Source of the DNA: Dacryopinax spathularia
Lineage: Eukaryota > Basidiomycota > Dacrymycetes > Dacrymycetales > Dacrymycetaceae
Assembly: GCA_037974965.1 (NCBI GenBank)
Contig: JBBPFI010000004.1
Location: forward strand, 124,001 to 188,000
Length of the DNA: 64,000 nt
Direction of reading: 5' to 3'
Part shown: piece after piece, positions 41,943-52,995 of the stretch
Layout: each line of letters opens with the position of its first letter
Numbering within the stretch: the first letter of the stretch is position 1
Notes under the pieces: generated by a model
The model's input: the letters and a program-made list of their open reading frames with translations, nothing else
Databases searched by the model: none
Told to the model about the DNA's origin: nothing
Made by a program: the position numbers and the translations under genes

Positions 41943-43898
41943 ATGGCACGCGAAACTAGCAAGCAGGGGAAACAGCAACGACATCTGACGATTGTTATCA
42001 AGCTTGGTACGTCTCTGCCCTCACGTGCCAAGCGCAGGAGTACAGGAGGAGCTGATCGGATGGGGAAAAGGAACATCATCAATCGTCTCCGAATCGACCC
42101 ACCAACCCCTCCTCTCCATCCTCTCCTCGATAGTCGAAACAGTCGTCAAACTGCGACAAGATGGACACCGCGTCGTGCTCGTCTCCTCCGGCGCAATAGG
42201 AGTAGGGATGAGGCGCATGGGGGTCAAGGAGAGGGGGAAGACTCTGGCGGGCGTACAGGCTCTGGCGGCGATTGGGCAGGGGAGGTTGATTGCTCTGTGG
42301 GACCAGCTGTTTGGGCATCTGGATCAGCCTATTGCCCAGGTCCTCCTTACACGGGGAGAAGTCTCTGATGTGCGTCTTCCCTTTCTTGCCCTGCTCTTCG
42401 CCCGTTCGGCCTCCGTTGGCGGTGGTGGTAATGCTGCCGATGTGGATCGCTGATGATGTTTGGGCCGCAGCGCACCCGTTACCTAAACGCCTGCAACACC
42501 CTCGCCTCCCTCCTCCAAATGGGCGTAGTCCCCATCGTGAACGAGAACGACACCGTCTCCGTCTCCGAGATCAAGTTTGGGGACAACGACACTTTGTCGG
42601 CCATAACGGCAGCTATGATCCATGCGGACTATCTGTTCTTGATGACGGATGTGGATTGTTTGTATACTGCTAATCCGAGGAAGGATCCTGCTGCAAGACC
42701 CGTACCGGTGGTGTCGGACGTTGCAGTAATACGGCAGAGTGGTGAGTCTCTCCCCTTTCCCGACCCATCCTTCCCGCCCCTGCCTCTTTTCTCCCTTGCC
42801 CCTCCATTCGTGCGCAGCTGATCAGTCATTGTTGATAGTAAGCGTCAAATCCCTCGGATCAGCCCTCGGAACAGGCGGTATGGAGACAAAACTGATCGCA
42901 GCAGAGCTCGCCTCCGGCGCAGGCGTAACAACAATAATAACCAACTCCAAGTCCCCCTCAAGCATCAGCTCTATCATAGCTTACAACCTGCATCACGCGC
43001 CCGACGCTCCTGCCCCATCTGTCTCTGCCTCTCCCGGCTCAGAGTCTACTACGACGCCGGGAAGTGGGATGGAGAGACCGCCCCATACTGTCTTTTTGCC
43101 CAAGCCGTCCCCGCTGGCGGATAGGAAATGGTGGATCCTCCATGGGCTCCACAGCGCCGGAACGATCGTAATAGACGAAGGCGCCCACCGAGCCCTCTCG
43201 CGCCGCGAAAGCGGGGGCCGTCTTCTCCCCGCCGGAGTTATCGCCGTCCATGGAACTTTCGCGAGCCAGCAGGCTGTTTCGGTCGTTGTCCGTAGACGGC
43301 GGCGGACCCCGGCTGAGGAGAGGAGGAGGAGTGTGGAGCTCGAGAAGGAGAGGGAGAGGGAGCGGGAAGGCGAGGGGGTGGAAGAAGGAGTCGGGAGGGT
43401 TGCTACTCCTGGGGAGTATACGCCCGAATTGCCAGGCACGCCAGCGGTGGAAAAACAGCCGAGCGCGATACTCCTCCAACGAACGATGCAGCAGCTCTCC
43501 CCTCACGCAGGGGCGGAAGAAGCAGCGCATGTCCGGGACGAGCAGGAACGCGCGCTTGAAGAAGGGGAAGAGGAGTGGGAAGAAGTAGAGGTTGGGAAAG
43601 GGTTGAGTAACTATAATTCTTGGGAGATCGATAAGGTCAAGGGGATGAAGAGGTGCGTTCTCGTCTTCCTCCTCCTTCTTCTCCCTGTCTACGCTTCGTA
43701 CATGCTGCGCCTTCCCCACTGATCCCGCTTTTTCTTTCCACCCTTGGGGTTTTCCTTCTTCTGTTGTGCTTCTTGCTGTGGGATTGGGATTGGACGGCGT
43801 TGCTCATGAGGTTGTTTAGTTCGCAGATCGAGAACGTGCTTGGGTATGCAGATTCAGAGCATGTAGCGGGTAACATAACACTCCGCATCCTGGCCTAG
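41943..43898 (+). CDS. PRO1: Glutamate 5-kinase with PUA domain, 508 aa
   Basis: Five exons (41943-42006, 42071-42369, 42471-42741, 42839-43652, 43820-43898; 1,527 nt). The enzyme phosphorylates L-glutamate, the first step of proline synthesis in the cytosol. The amino-acid-kinase domain shows [61 protein letters not shown] and [19 protein letters not shown]. The PUA domain follows: [34 protein letters not shown], and the closing SQIENVLGY...ITLRIL. Inside the PUA domain is an insertion of roughly 120 charged residues ([13 protein letters not shown], an Arg/Glu repeat, then [12 protein letters not shown]). The last intron, 167 nt, is the longest seen here. N-terminal length and motif order fit fungal Pro1. 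Confidence 0.94.
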
Positions 43899-44120
43899 CC
43901 TCTCGCCCTCTCTCTCTACGCTTTATTTTCTTCTCCTCCCTTGATATTTGGTATAGATCTGTGCATTTCATCCCTTCTAATAACGCCCATAACAAGCTTT
44001 TACATCTCCCCCCCATCCTCTACTCCTCCAGCCGTACAGACCGACAGCCCTAGAGCCCTACAGCCCGTGCTCTCACAAACACCAAGGATCCTTCGACAAA
44101 CAAACGCCGAGGCTGAGGAA

Positions 44121-45427
44121 CTACGCCTCCTTCCCCTTCCCAAGCTCGAGACTACGGTCAAGCGCCTCCTCCCTCCCCAGCCAAACCCAACCCATCAACG
44201 CCCCCGGCCCGCCCACCACTCCAACCAGCAAACCAATCACCATCTTCCCCACACTCATCCCCACCCCACTCCCACCACCCTGCCCGCCTGCTTTCCCACT
44301 CTCCTTCCCCGCCCCACTCGCCTGCACCCACCCCGCCGCCCCTGCCAGCAAAGTGGAGGCAAAGATGAACCAAAGGTCCCATTTAAAGAAATTCATCAAC
44401 GTCGTCCATAGATGTTCCGGCACCTGCGTATGAGCCGGCATCGGCTGGGGGAGCCATACCTGCTCCCAGGCCTGAAGAGCGCTCTGGAGGGTGAGCGGGA
44501 GAAGGCGGGGAGGGGCGGTGTAGAGTATGTAGAGATGCGCTGCTGTGCAGATGACGATGGAGGTTTTGTAGGCTAGGCGGATTAGGGCGATCGATCGGCG
44601 GGCATCGGCAGCGCGGTTGGAGGGTGATGTAGAGGCCGAGGCCGAGGCAGAGGCAGGGCGGAGCCAGGAATGCAAGAGCTGGACAAGCCAGATAAAGAAG
44701 GGGAAAAACTGCCAAATGGCCGTCACCCTTTCCCCTGGCATGACCCACATAACACTCGTCAGCAGCCCATACCCCACCCCAACACCCCACAGCGCACCCT
44801 CCACCCGCCTACTCGCCGGCCGGCCCCCAGCGCGGCCAAGGAGGAGAGCGGCAAAGTATAGAGGGAGGATGAGGCCCATCCCCAGGTTTTGGCAGAGGAA
44901 GAGCCAGGCTCCTGGGTAGCGGGTTGGGAGGGGGGTGTGCGGGCGGAGGGGTTGGAGGTAGATCGTGATGAGGGGCGGGAGGAGGGAGGATGCGAGGGAG
45001 AGGGAGGTTAGGGGGCCGTGGGGGGTCGAGAGGGCGAGGTTGAAGAATGTTGTTAGGAGGCAGATCTACGTTTTTTGTCAGCATGTCCTCCCATACCATC
45101 ATACGCAAAAGGTGCAGCGCCATGCAGCCAAGCGACGAGGGACGGTGGGAGAGGGGGACGATGTATGGTAGAGAAGGGTGATGTGGGGTAGAGAGAGAGG
45201 AAGGGACGGACCTGATGATCCACCACCTCCACCCCAGTCCACCTGAAAACCCCCGGCGTCGCTCCAGGAGGACAGAAATCAAGCAGCGTCATCCCCTCGC
45301 CCTTTGGAAGCGAACGCTGAGCGAGTATGGGGAGCCACATGTTCAGCAGAGCTAGGAGGGTGAGTGCCAGGGCGGTGAGGAGGAGGGAGAGGGTCGATAG
45401 CGTTCCGTATAGCTTTGGGGGCGGCAT
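44121..45427 (-). CDS. Polytopic membrane protein of unknown function, 386 aa
   Basis: Two exons (45427-45212, 45065-44121; 1,161 nt). About seven or eight hydrophobic segments are visible: LSLLLTALALTLLALLNMWL, the ICLLTTFFNLAL region, LASSLLPPLITIYL, FLCQNLGMGLILPLYFAALL, WGVGVGYGLLTSVMWVM, FFPFFIWLVQLL, IVICTAAHLYILY, WFIFASTLLAGAAGW and VIGLLVGVVGGPGALMGWVW. A Ser/Ala loop separates two of them. The pattern NLGMGLILPLY plus MWVMPG and FKWDLWFIFASTL resembles small polytopic proteins found in many filamentous fungi, some beside terpenoid clusters, but I make no functional claim. Convergent with PRO1 (222 bp apart). Confidence 0.7.
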
Positions 45428-46033
45428 GGTGGGGTGTTCTTGTTTGTGGGGTGTGCTTGTGCTTGTGGCCAGCGAGGGGTGAGCGTACGGGGGCTGGTGG
45501 TTGCCGGGTGTGGGGCAAGAGAGGGAGGGTGAGGGTGAGGAGGGGTATTGGGGTATTTAGCGTGCGATTGCTCGGGGAAGGGAGGCAGGGGAGGCAGGAC
45601 GGGGTGCACCGCCCATCTCAGAGTGTATCAGCTTATTATAACCCTGACACTCCTTCCCACGCCGAGCAATACAAGTAGCAGTAATAAGCTGGTACGGTAT
45701 TGGACAGCACCTCGCAGTGAACAGTTTAGGGTGAGATTCGTGAGCGTCTACTCTACGTGGAGATGGATGGGCGTAAGGGGGACGCGCTTCTGTTGGAGGG
45801 GATACGTTCAGGTGTGCGGTCACGGGACCTGTAGTGGTGATAATGCTACTGCAGTTGCAGCATCGATTTGGGTAGTATACAATCATGCCTGTAGGCATAT
45901 TACACCCCCAGCCTCCCCAGCGATCTCTACACGCCTGTCACAGCATATAGATAGACCACCGGTCGTTTGCTCCTACTCCCGGGTCCTGCCATTCTCCATT
46001 CTCTCGTACCGCCGTCCCAGACGAGCCGGCCGC
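45428..46033. other. Intergenic, 0.6 kb
   Basis: Promoter side of the membrane-protein gene and 3' side of mS33. G-rich on the + strand from 45,430 to 45,600 (many GGGG/GAGGG runs). No gene supported. Confidence 0.35.
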
Positions 46034-46441
46034 TCATTTCTTCTTCTTCTTCTTGCCGTCCGGAGCTAGAAAACCTCATCAGCACCCTCCCACAGCAGCA
46101 TCAACAGCAACAGCGAGAAGCGTAAGGTGATAAAATGCGAAACGAAACCGCCACTCACGTCCCTTCTTCTTCTTCGGCGTCCCCTTCCCCCTCCTCTTCA
46201 GCGCCTCCACATCCTCCAGCCTCTCCTCCTCCCTCGGATCGGGAATGTTAAATTCCCACGCAAGCTTCTTGATGTCCCTCATCGGCATCCTCGCAGGGTA
46301 GTACTGCATCATCCCTGGCCCCCGGAGCCGGGCACGAAGGTACTTGGCGCCTGTGCGCGCGGAGGTGGGGTTGTATGCCGTTTCGAGCAGGGCGCAGCGG
46401 AGTTGGGTTAGTTGGCGGAGTTTGGTCGCGAGGGTGGCCAT
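46034..46441 (-). CDS. RSM27: Mitochondrial small-subunit ribosomal protein mS33 (Rsm27), 104 aa
   Basis: Two exons (46441-46159, 46065-46034; 315 nt). Conserved mS33 features are visible: LRCALLETAYNPTSARTGAK, LRARLRGPGMMQYYPARM, the RDIKKLAWEF helix, DPREEERLEDVEALKRRGKG and a PKKKKG motif. The second exon adds only PPDGKKKKKK, giving a lysine-rich tail. The protein is part of the mitoribosome small-subunit head. Its gene is divergent from SUV3, another mitochondrial gene, with 316 bp between starts, so shared regulation is plausible. Confidence 0.88.
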
Positions 46442-46757
46442 GGCTGCCTGCTGCCTGCTGCGTCGGCTTCTCCCTCGCTCTAGAGGGGCTGATGGATTGA
46501 GGGAGTGCTGTAGACTGCGTCGGTACAGAGGTCGTGGCCGCGCTCTAGTCGAGGAGGAGAAGCAGGCTCAAGTCGGATAAAATACCTCCGCCCCGATCAG
46601 CTCTACATTTTTGGCCAATTTCGGACCCTGACGACCTTGCTCTTTCTGCGAGTTGAGTCGGCGCTCACTCTCTCTTCCTCCTCCCTCCTTCTTCCTTGTT
46701 TTCGACTTCATCCTATTAGAGTCGTTCCTTTCCTTTTGTAAGGAGGAAGTGAGAAGG
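46442..46757. promoter_or_regulatory. Divergent promoter of two mitochondrial genes
   Basis: 316 bp between mS33 and SUV3 start codons, with CT-rich tracts on the SUV3 side near 46,670-46,740. No TATA box obvious. Confidence 0.4.
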
Positions 46758-49700
46758 ATGCTTCAAGCCACGAGCCGGCACCTCTGCCGTTCCTGCCTCT
46801 CATTCCACCCCTCCTCCAGCCTCCACCCCCTCCTCCTACTCCCCTCCTCCCTCCCAACCCGCACAACCTGCCTCCATCGAGAATGGATCCACACCACCCC
46901 CCCCCTCCAACGCGGCACAAAGCACATGAAACCCCGTCCAAAACCCCGCGAAACCGTCGAGCCCTACCTGCCCTCCCACCAACTCGCAATCTCCGCCCAT
47001 GCCCAGCGGCAAAAATCCGCTCTCTTCACCCGTCGCTCTTCTCGTCAAGGGGCGCTCCAACCCCCTCCTCCTCCTCCCTCTCACTCCTCCTCCTCCTCCT
47101 CCTCCCGCCTCCTCCTCCCGGGCCAGCTAGGCACACCGCTCAACCCAGCCCCGTACGTCCAGAAAAAAGAGCCTAAGAGGCTGAGGAGCGAAGAGGTGGC
47201 GCAGATGATTTGGAGTGCGCTGGACGGGTGGACGAGCGACCCGAGTGCGAGGCATGCGTTGAGGTGTTTTGGAGTGGGGTGGGAGGGGCTGATGGGCGTT
47301 TGGGAGGGGTTTGAGAGGGGGGCGAGGGCCGAGTTGGAGGTTTTTGGGGTGGAGGCGCCGAAGGAGGAGGCCGGTACGGCCGACGCCGAGGCTAAGGCTA
47401 AGGCTGTAGCTGAAGATGAGTACAAGATTGACGCTGAGGCTGAGGGAGAGCAGAAGGCCGAGGTGACGATGGAAGTGCCCGCGGAGGTGACGATGGAAGT
47501 ACCCGCCCTGGACGAACCCACCCTGCCGAACCTCTCCGCCCAAGCCGAGCCTCCGCACTGGAACGACCTCCTCGCCCAACAAGCCCTCACCCCCGAAACG
47601 CTCACCCCCTCCCAAGAGGCCACCTCCCGACTCTGGTCCCTGCCCTACGTGATCGACGAACTCCTCAAATCTCCCCCTGAGGAAGCGATCAGAAAGGCGA
47701 TCATGTGGCGCTTCCTTTCCTACGCTGCTGATTTCCGCCCGAGCACGCCTCTGCCGGAATCGCAGGCCGCTCTTAATACGCCCACCGGTGCGGGCCCGGC
47801 TCCCTCTCCGTCCCCGAGCACACTAGCGCTGGCTAAACAGCCTTTTGCCCACCTGGCGGATATAAACCGCCTGCTCGCGACGCTCCCCAAGGAACACATG
47901 ATGATAAACCGCGGCTACTCCTCCAAGCGAAGAATAATAATGCACGTCGGGCCCACGAACAGCGGTAAGACGCACCAAGCCCTCCAAGCGCTCGTGCGCG
48001 CCGACCGCGGACTCTACGCCGGCCCGCTAAGGCTGCTAGCGCACGAGATCTGGAAACGCGTGAACACGGGGTCCATAGACGGGATTTCCAAGCCGTGTAA
48101 TCTGCTCACGGGAGAGGAACAGCGCTGGGTCACTGCTGACGCGGGGCATTTGGCGTGTACGGTCGAGATGACCCCCGTCAGTGTGGAGAGGGACGTGTTG
48201 GTGTTGGATGAGATACAGCTCATCGCGGACCCCGATCGGGGGCCGGCGTGGATGAACGTGCTGGTCAATTCGGCCGCGAGGGAGGTGCATGTCTGTGGGG
48301 AGGACACGGCTGTCGAGCTCGTTAAAAGGATCGCGGGCGAGATGGGGGACGAGATCGAAGTGCGGCGATATGAGCGGCTTACACCGCTGAAGATCTCGGA
48401 CGAGAGCCTGGAGGGAGACCTGAGCAGGGTGCAGAAGGGAGACGCGATCGTCGCGTTTAACCGGACGTATATCTTCCAGCTTGCGCAGGAGGTGGGGGAG
48501 AAGACTGGCTTGGGCACGGCCCTGGCGTACGGGGCTATGCCACCTGAGGTCAGGAACCAGCAGGCGAGGATGTTTAATGATCCGAAGAGCTCGGTGGGCG
48601 TTATGGTCGCTAGTGACGCTATTGGCTTGGGGCTGAATTTGTGCGTCTCTCTCTTCTCTCTTCTTTGTTGACTTCGATGCATTCTCTCTCTCTCTCTCTG
48701 TGGGGTGTACATGTGCTAATTCTGTGACGGCAGGAAAATCAAGAGAATCATCTTCCACCGCATGACCAAATGGAACGGCACCGAGGTCATCGAGCTCTCC
48801 CCCAGCCAAGCAAAACAGATCGCCGGGCGCGCCGGCCGATTCGGGCTACACGGGGACGACACCGGCGGGGAAGTGACGACTCTGTACCCCTCCGACCTGC
48901 CCATTCTACGAAAAGCGATGGAGACGCCCAACCAGCCCCTCGTGAGGGGCTTTATCGCCCCTGCTCCACCGACGATAATCGAGTTCCATGGCCAGCTTGC
49001 ACCCGGTACGAGTCTCGCCGATGCCCAGGCGGTGTTTGCGGAGTATACGCGCACCGCTCCGTGGCAGAAAGCGACCACGGGTATCGTCTCCGGTTTGTTT
49101 AGCGATCCCGGAAGCCAGACGGGCCCGCTGTACGAGAAGTTCTCCCAGCTGCCAGCGCAGATCCAGCTCGTGTGGATGTCTTCTCCCTGGCCTAAGAAGC
49201 AGATCTGGCCACTCGTGACCGCCGCGGTGGAGGACATGCTCCGGATGTACATGGACAAGCCGCGGTTGATCGAGATCCAAAAGCTGTTGGAGTCGCATGG
49301 GCTGTATGACCCGTTCGCGGTGATCTACCTCGGGAGGGACATGATCCGGCAGGGGAATGTCGGGCTCGCTATGCAGCGCCTTCTGTCGAACCCGCGTACG
49401 CTCGTGTTCCTCGAGTCGGCGCACAGGATCATCACGTTCTACCTGTGGATGTCGTACCGCTTCCCGCTCTCCTTCGGCGAGCAGGACAAGGCCTTCAAGC
49501 TCAAAGTCCAGATCGAGGACGCGAGCCAGATCGTCCTCGCCTGGGTGGCAAGCACGAAGAAGACGACGGCGCTGCAGGAAGTGATCAATTTCCAGAAACA
49601 GGCCGATCCGGAGGAGATCGAGTTCTCGATGCAGGGCGACGAGCAGTATCAGCTCGCGAAGGAGGCGAGCAAGATGAACCCCGTGCCGATCAGGTATGAC

Positions 49701-49772
49701 AGTAGGGGGTTCTTGACCATGTCGAACGAGGCGGGGGAGACGGTCCCGGTGCAGATCCAGGCCGACTGGTGA
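46758..49772 (+). CDS. SUV3: Mitochondrial ATP-dependent RNA helicase Suv3, 973 aa
   Basis: Two exons (46758-48640, 48734-49772; 2,922 nt). The start was chosen at the first ATG that gives a mitochondrial presequence (MLQATSRHLCRSCLSFHP, Arg-rich, no acids). Residues 60-330 are poorly conserved, with Ser and Pro runs and an acidic Ala/Glu part holding a 24-bp tandem repeat (VTMEVPAE twice, near 47,460-47,506). The helicase core has GPTNSGKT (motif I, about residue 398), YAGPLRLLAHEIW, DEIQLIADPDRGPAW (motif II), GDAIVAFNRTYIF, AYGAMPPEVR, VMVASDAIGLGLNL and QIAGRAGRFG (motif VI, about 660). The Suv3 C-terminal region follows (HRIITFYLWMSYRFPLSF). With Dss1 it forms the mitochondrial degradosome in yeast. 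Confidence 0.95.
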
Positions 49773-49839
49773 TCCCCTCACATCCAAGCGAAAGGAGCTA
49801 CATCTCGAACTCGGGGTCATCCTGCTATCACCTCTCCAG

Positions 49840-50717
49840 TCAGCCTCTGCCCATATCGACGCTAATACGATCCATCGCACTCACCATACCCACCTCCTCA
49901 AGCATCTCCTCAGCATCCTCATCCCCCACCCCATCCTCCCTCACCGGCACCGGGATATCCCCCAGCGCAGCCAACGTCCTCCAAAAAACGCTCGCAACAT
50001 CCACCTGCGTCTCAGGCTCAACATGCACCACTCCCCTAACCCATCTCTCTATCCCCTCCCTCCCCCTTAACACAAGACTTCGAAGGCGGATCTTGTCCGT
50101 TGCGCTTACTGGTCTGCTTAGCGCTCCGCTGCCTGCTGTGCCTGCGGTCATTGGGACTCCGTGGTGCGAGGAGGGGTCCCAGCGCTGGGAATGGAGAACT
50201 GCTTCCCAGCCTTTGTCCAGTTGGGTGAGGAAAGAGACGAGGTCGTCGAGCGTATCCCCCGCCTCGGCGGCCTGCACCCCATACCCTGGGAGTGTATCGG
50301 TGAAGTCCCCGGTGAGACGAAGGAGGTATGACACCCGCAGAGAGGCAGAGGGGTCAAGAGGCGGGATCTGGAGTATAAGGGACAGAAGGGGGCGGAGGGC
50401 GTTCATGTAGCTTGATAGAGTGGGGAGGGGGGCGTTGGGCAGATGTCTGCCCCGCGCATCAGCATATCAGCCAGCATGTGGGCATAGGAGGATGTATGTG
50501 GTTTGTGGATGGTAGATGACAGATGGAGGGAATGAGACGCGCACCGCTTTTTGAAAGCTTTGTTGATGCTCAGGAAATGTTCGTCCAAGTAAGTGATCAA
50601 GCGGCGTTCTTGCACGCTCGAGAGCGGAGCCTGCTGAGGGGTTGGGAGGGGGGTGGAGTCCCGTAGAGTTATGGAGGAGGCGGCTGATGGGGAGGGGGGG
50701 AGGAAGCCGCCTGACAT
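49840..50717 (-). CDS. Protein of unknown function, 247 aa
   Basis: Two exons (50717-50545, 50410-49840; 744 nt). I do not recognise the family. The N-terminus has a Ser/Pro stretch (PLPTPQQAPLSS) then SVQERRLITYLDEHFLSINKAFKKR; the splice joins this to YMNALRPLLSLILQIPPLD. The rest is helical, with LRVSYLLRLTGDFTDTLPGYG and LDDLVSFLTQLDKGWEAVL, and a segment VVHVEPETQVDVASVFWRTLA. No membrane segment or signal peptide. The joined junction gives a smooth helix, which supports the model. Convergent with SUV3, only 67 bp between stops. Confidence 0.6.
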
Positions 50718-51507
50718 TGTCTTCCGATCTGGGGAGGAGTATGGTACGGGTTGTGTGAAGGGCGGGGGTGGGCTGTGGTATGTATCGATGGGTAGTGGGT
50801 GTGGGTGGTGGTCTGGACGAGAATGACGAATTGCTGGGTTCAATGGACCCTGAGGACCAGGAGGGTATTGATCACGTGATCCATCGGGATTCTGCTGTCT
50901 TCTGATGAACAATAGACCATCTCGTACAAGGAGTAGGCAGTCTCCTTTCGGAAGTAGGAACAAGATATCCAAGAGGGAACTAAATTCCCGTAACAGGGAA
51001 GTTTTACCCAAGAGCTGCTTATCCACCGACTTTTCTGCCTGGACTGCGTACCCAACTGAGCTAGGCTTACACACGTTCATAAGCAGACGAACCTCATGCT
51101 AACGAATCATCTTACCAACCCCTCCACCCACTCCAAACCCCTGTTCCGAATCTCCACCAACCCTTCTCACGACTTCCCGACCAGAACACCGGTCCTGTAC
51201 AGTTCCCCCCACCCTGGCGCCATCCGAGCGCTCGACATCCCCGCCAAGCCCGCTCAGGGTCCTTTGGCCGTCACGTAATCCCGCTACGTCATCCACCTAC
51301 CGCAGATCGACTGAGCGCCATCCCGCAGATCGCAGATCGCCCAGAATAAAAACGCCTCGCCATCCGCAGACAGCCGCATATATTTTGGTCTCGCCCCATT
51401 CTTGCTCTCTCACAGTCAAAGTTCACTCATCCTTAAAGCTGAAAAGAAGGAAAACACTTGAGAAGAACGCAAAGAAAGAACAATAACAACAACAACAAGT
51501 TGAAGAG
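50718..51507. other. Divergent intergenic, 0.79 kb
   Basis: Promoters of the unknown gene (-) and the oxidoreductase (+). ATATATTTTGG near 51,377 may be the TATA region of the latter. A tRNA-like A-box on the minus strand near 51,060 lacks a B-box partner. Confidence 0.35.
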
Positions 51508-52862
51508 ATGGACTCGCCATTGCCGCAGTTCCAGAAGGGCTGGCTCGTCTCCCGTTCTGGACATCCGAAGGACGTGTTGGAGTTCAAGACGGACCTCCCA
51601 GTGCCTCAAGAGCTGCCGCAGGGTCATGTACTCGTCAAGGTGCTCGCTGCTGCTCTGAACCCCGTGTACGTCCCCCGCCTACAAACAGGATGAGAGGTGA
51701 GGATATTGACAGAAGGGTGAGTGTAGGGGGTACAAAGTCATGATGACCGCCCCCAACTTCCTCGTCCACCGACCCGTCGTGCCCGAACACGACCTAGCGG
51801 GCGAGATCGTCCTCTCGAACGGGACCGAGTTCCGCGTCGGGGACGAAGTGCTCGGCCTCGTCCCGGCCGAGCTAAGCATGAAGACCGGCTGGGGAAGCAT
51901 GCAAGAGTACGCGATCGTGCCCGCCAAGTACCTCGTCCTCAAGCCGAAGAACATCGACTTCGTGCATGCGGCGGGTGTGGCTCTGGCGGGTCAGACGGCT
52001 CATGAGGCGTTGTTTGAGATTGGGGGGTTGGAGGAGGGACAGAGGGTGTTCGTTAATGGCGGGAGTAGCAGTGTGGGCGCGTTTGCGATCCAGCTGGCTA
52101 AGGCGAGCGGGGCGAGCGTGGACTGTAGTTGTAGTGGGAAGAATGTGGAGTATGTCAAGAGTCTGGGGGCCGATCGGGTGCGTGTTCATCTCCTTCTATC
52201 TTCTTCCTCCCACGTGAACTCTTCGCCTTCCTCCTCCTTTGTTACCCTCTCCTCTCTCTGCGTGTGTGATGCGCAGATGGCTAACCAAACCCCCAGGTAT
52301 TCGACTACACCCGCCGCCCCCTCCACCACCAGCTGCTCGACTCCCCTCCCCCAGCCCCCTACAGCATATTCTACGACTGCGTCGACGCATCCCCCGACCT
52401 CTTCACCCACAGCACGCACTACCTCGCGCCAAACGGGATCTATATCTCCACCGGACCAAACTTCCATTCGTTTGGCGCTCTGCCGAGGGTCGCTTGGGGG
52501 ATGATGAGGATTTGGTGGCCTGTTTGGTTGGGTGGGGTGAGGAGGCGGTTTAAGTGCGTCCGTCTCTATGTACCTGTCTTTTTCCCTTGCTCTTCTCTTT
52601 CGGGGCTCTTTATCTTCTCTCACCCTGTCTTCCTCTTTGCTCTCCCCTCCTCTTCCCGGGAAGGTCGATGAGCTGACCATGCCACAGGATATTCCTCTTC
52701 AAATCCGACAAGAAGAAACTGCAAGACCTGGCCGACCTGATCGAGCAAGGGAAAGTCAAAGTCCCCGTGGACTCAGTATTCTCATTCCAGGACCTGCCAA
52801 AAGCGTACGAGAGGATCATGTCCGGCCGTGCGAAGGGGAAGGTTGTCGTGCAGCTGCTCTAA
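51508..52862 (+). CDS. MDR-family NAD(P)-dependent oxidoreductase (quinone-reductase-like), 346 aa
   Basis: Four exons (51508-51665, 51727-52177, 52297-52553, 52688-52862; 1,041 nt). The N-terminal GroES-like domain shows LPQGHVLVKVLAAALNPV, then GYKVMM, VPEHDLAGEIVLSNG and FRVGDEVLGLVP; the zinc-binding Cys ligands of alcohol dehydrogenases are absent. The nucleotide-binding domain has AGVALAGQTAHEALFE, QRVFVNGGSSSVGAFAIQLAKASGA (the G-x-x-S/G-x-x-G fold with VNGGSSSVG), SGKNVEYVKSLGADRVFDY and LFTHSTHYLAPNGIYISTG. The C-terminus (LPKAYERIMSGRAKGKVVV) is typical. Probably reduces quinones or enones; the substrate is unknown. Stops 133 bp from the convergent cysteine-synthase gene. Confidence 0.9.
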
Positions 52863-52995
52863 GCACAAGCATGCAACACAGTACAAAAGCCACGCTGTAG
52901 TCTGCCAGAAAAAGCAAAACGCGGGGTTGTAAAAGACCCGAAAGATCGGCTTGTGGGTTCAGCCCGCGGTATATATGGTTCATTAGTGTACAAAA

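Noticed and set aside
47080-47130. CTCCTC repeat suggesting an inserted low-complexity element
   Set aside because: It encodes a short Ser/Pro run inside the poorly conserved N-terminal part of Suv3 and is in frame; ordinary coding microsatellite.
48662-48733. CT dinucleotide run (CTCTCTCTCT) as a microsatellite
   Set aside because: It is part of the SUV3 intron polypyrimidine tract; too short to report as a separate repeat.
50960-51080. tRNA-like sequence on the minus strand (TAGCTCAGTTGG A-box)
   Set aside because: No B-box (GGTTCGANTCC) at a suitable distance and no cloverleaf stems could be drawn; chance match.
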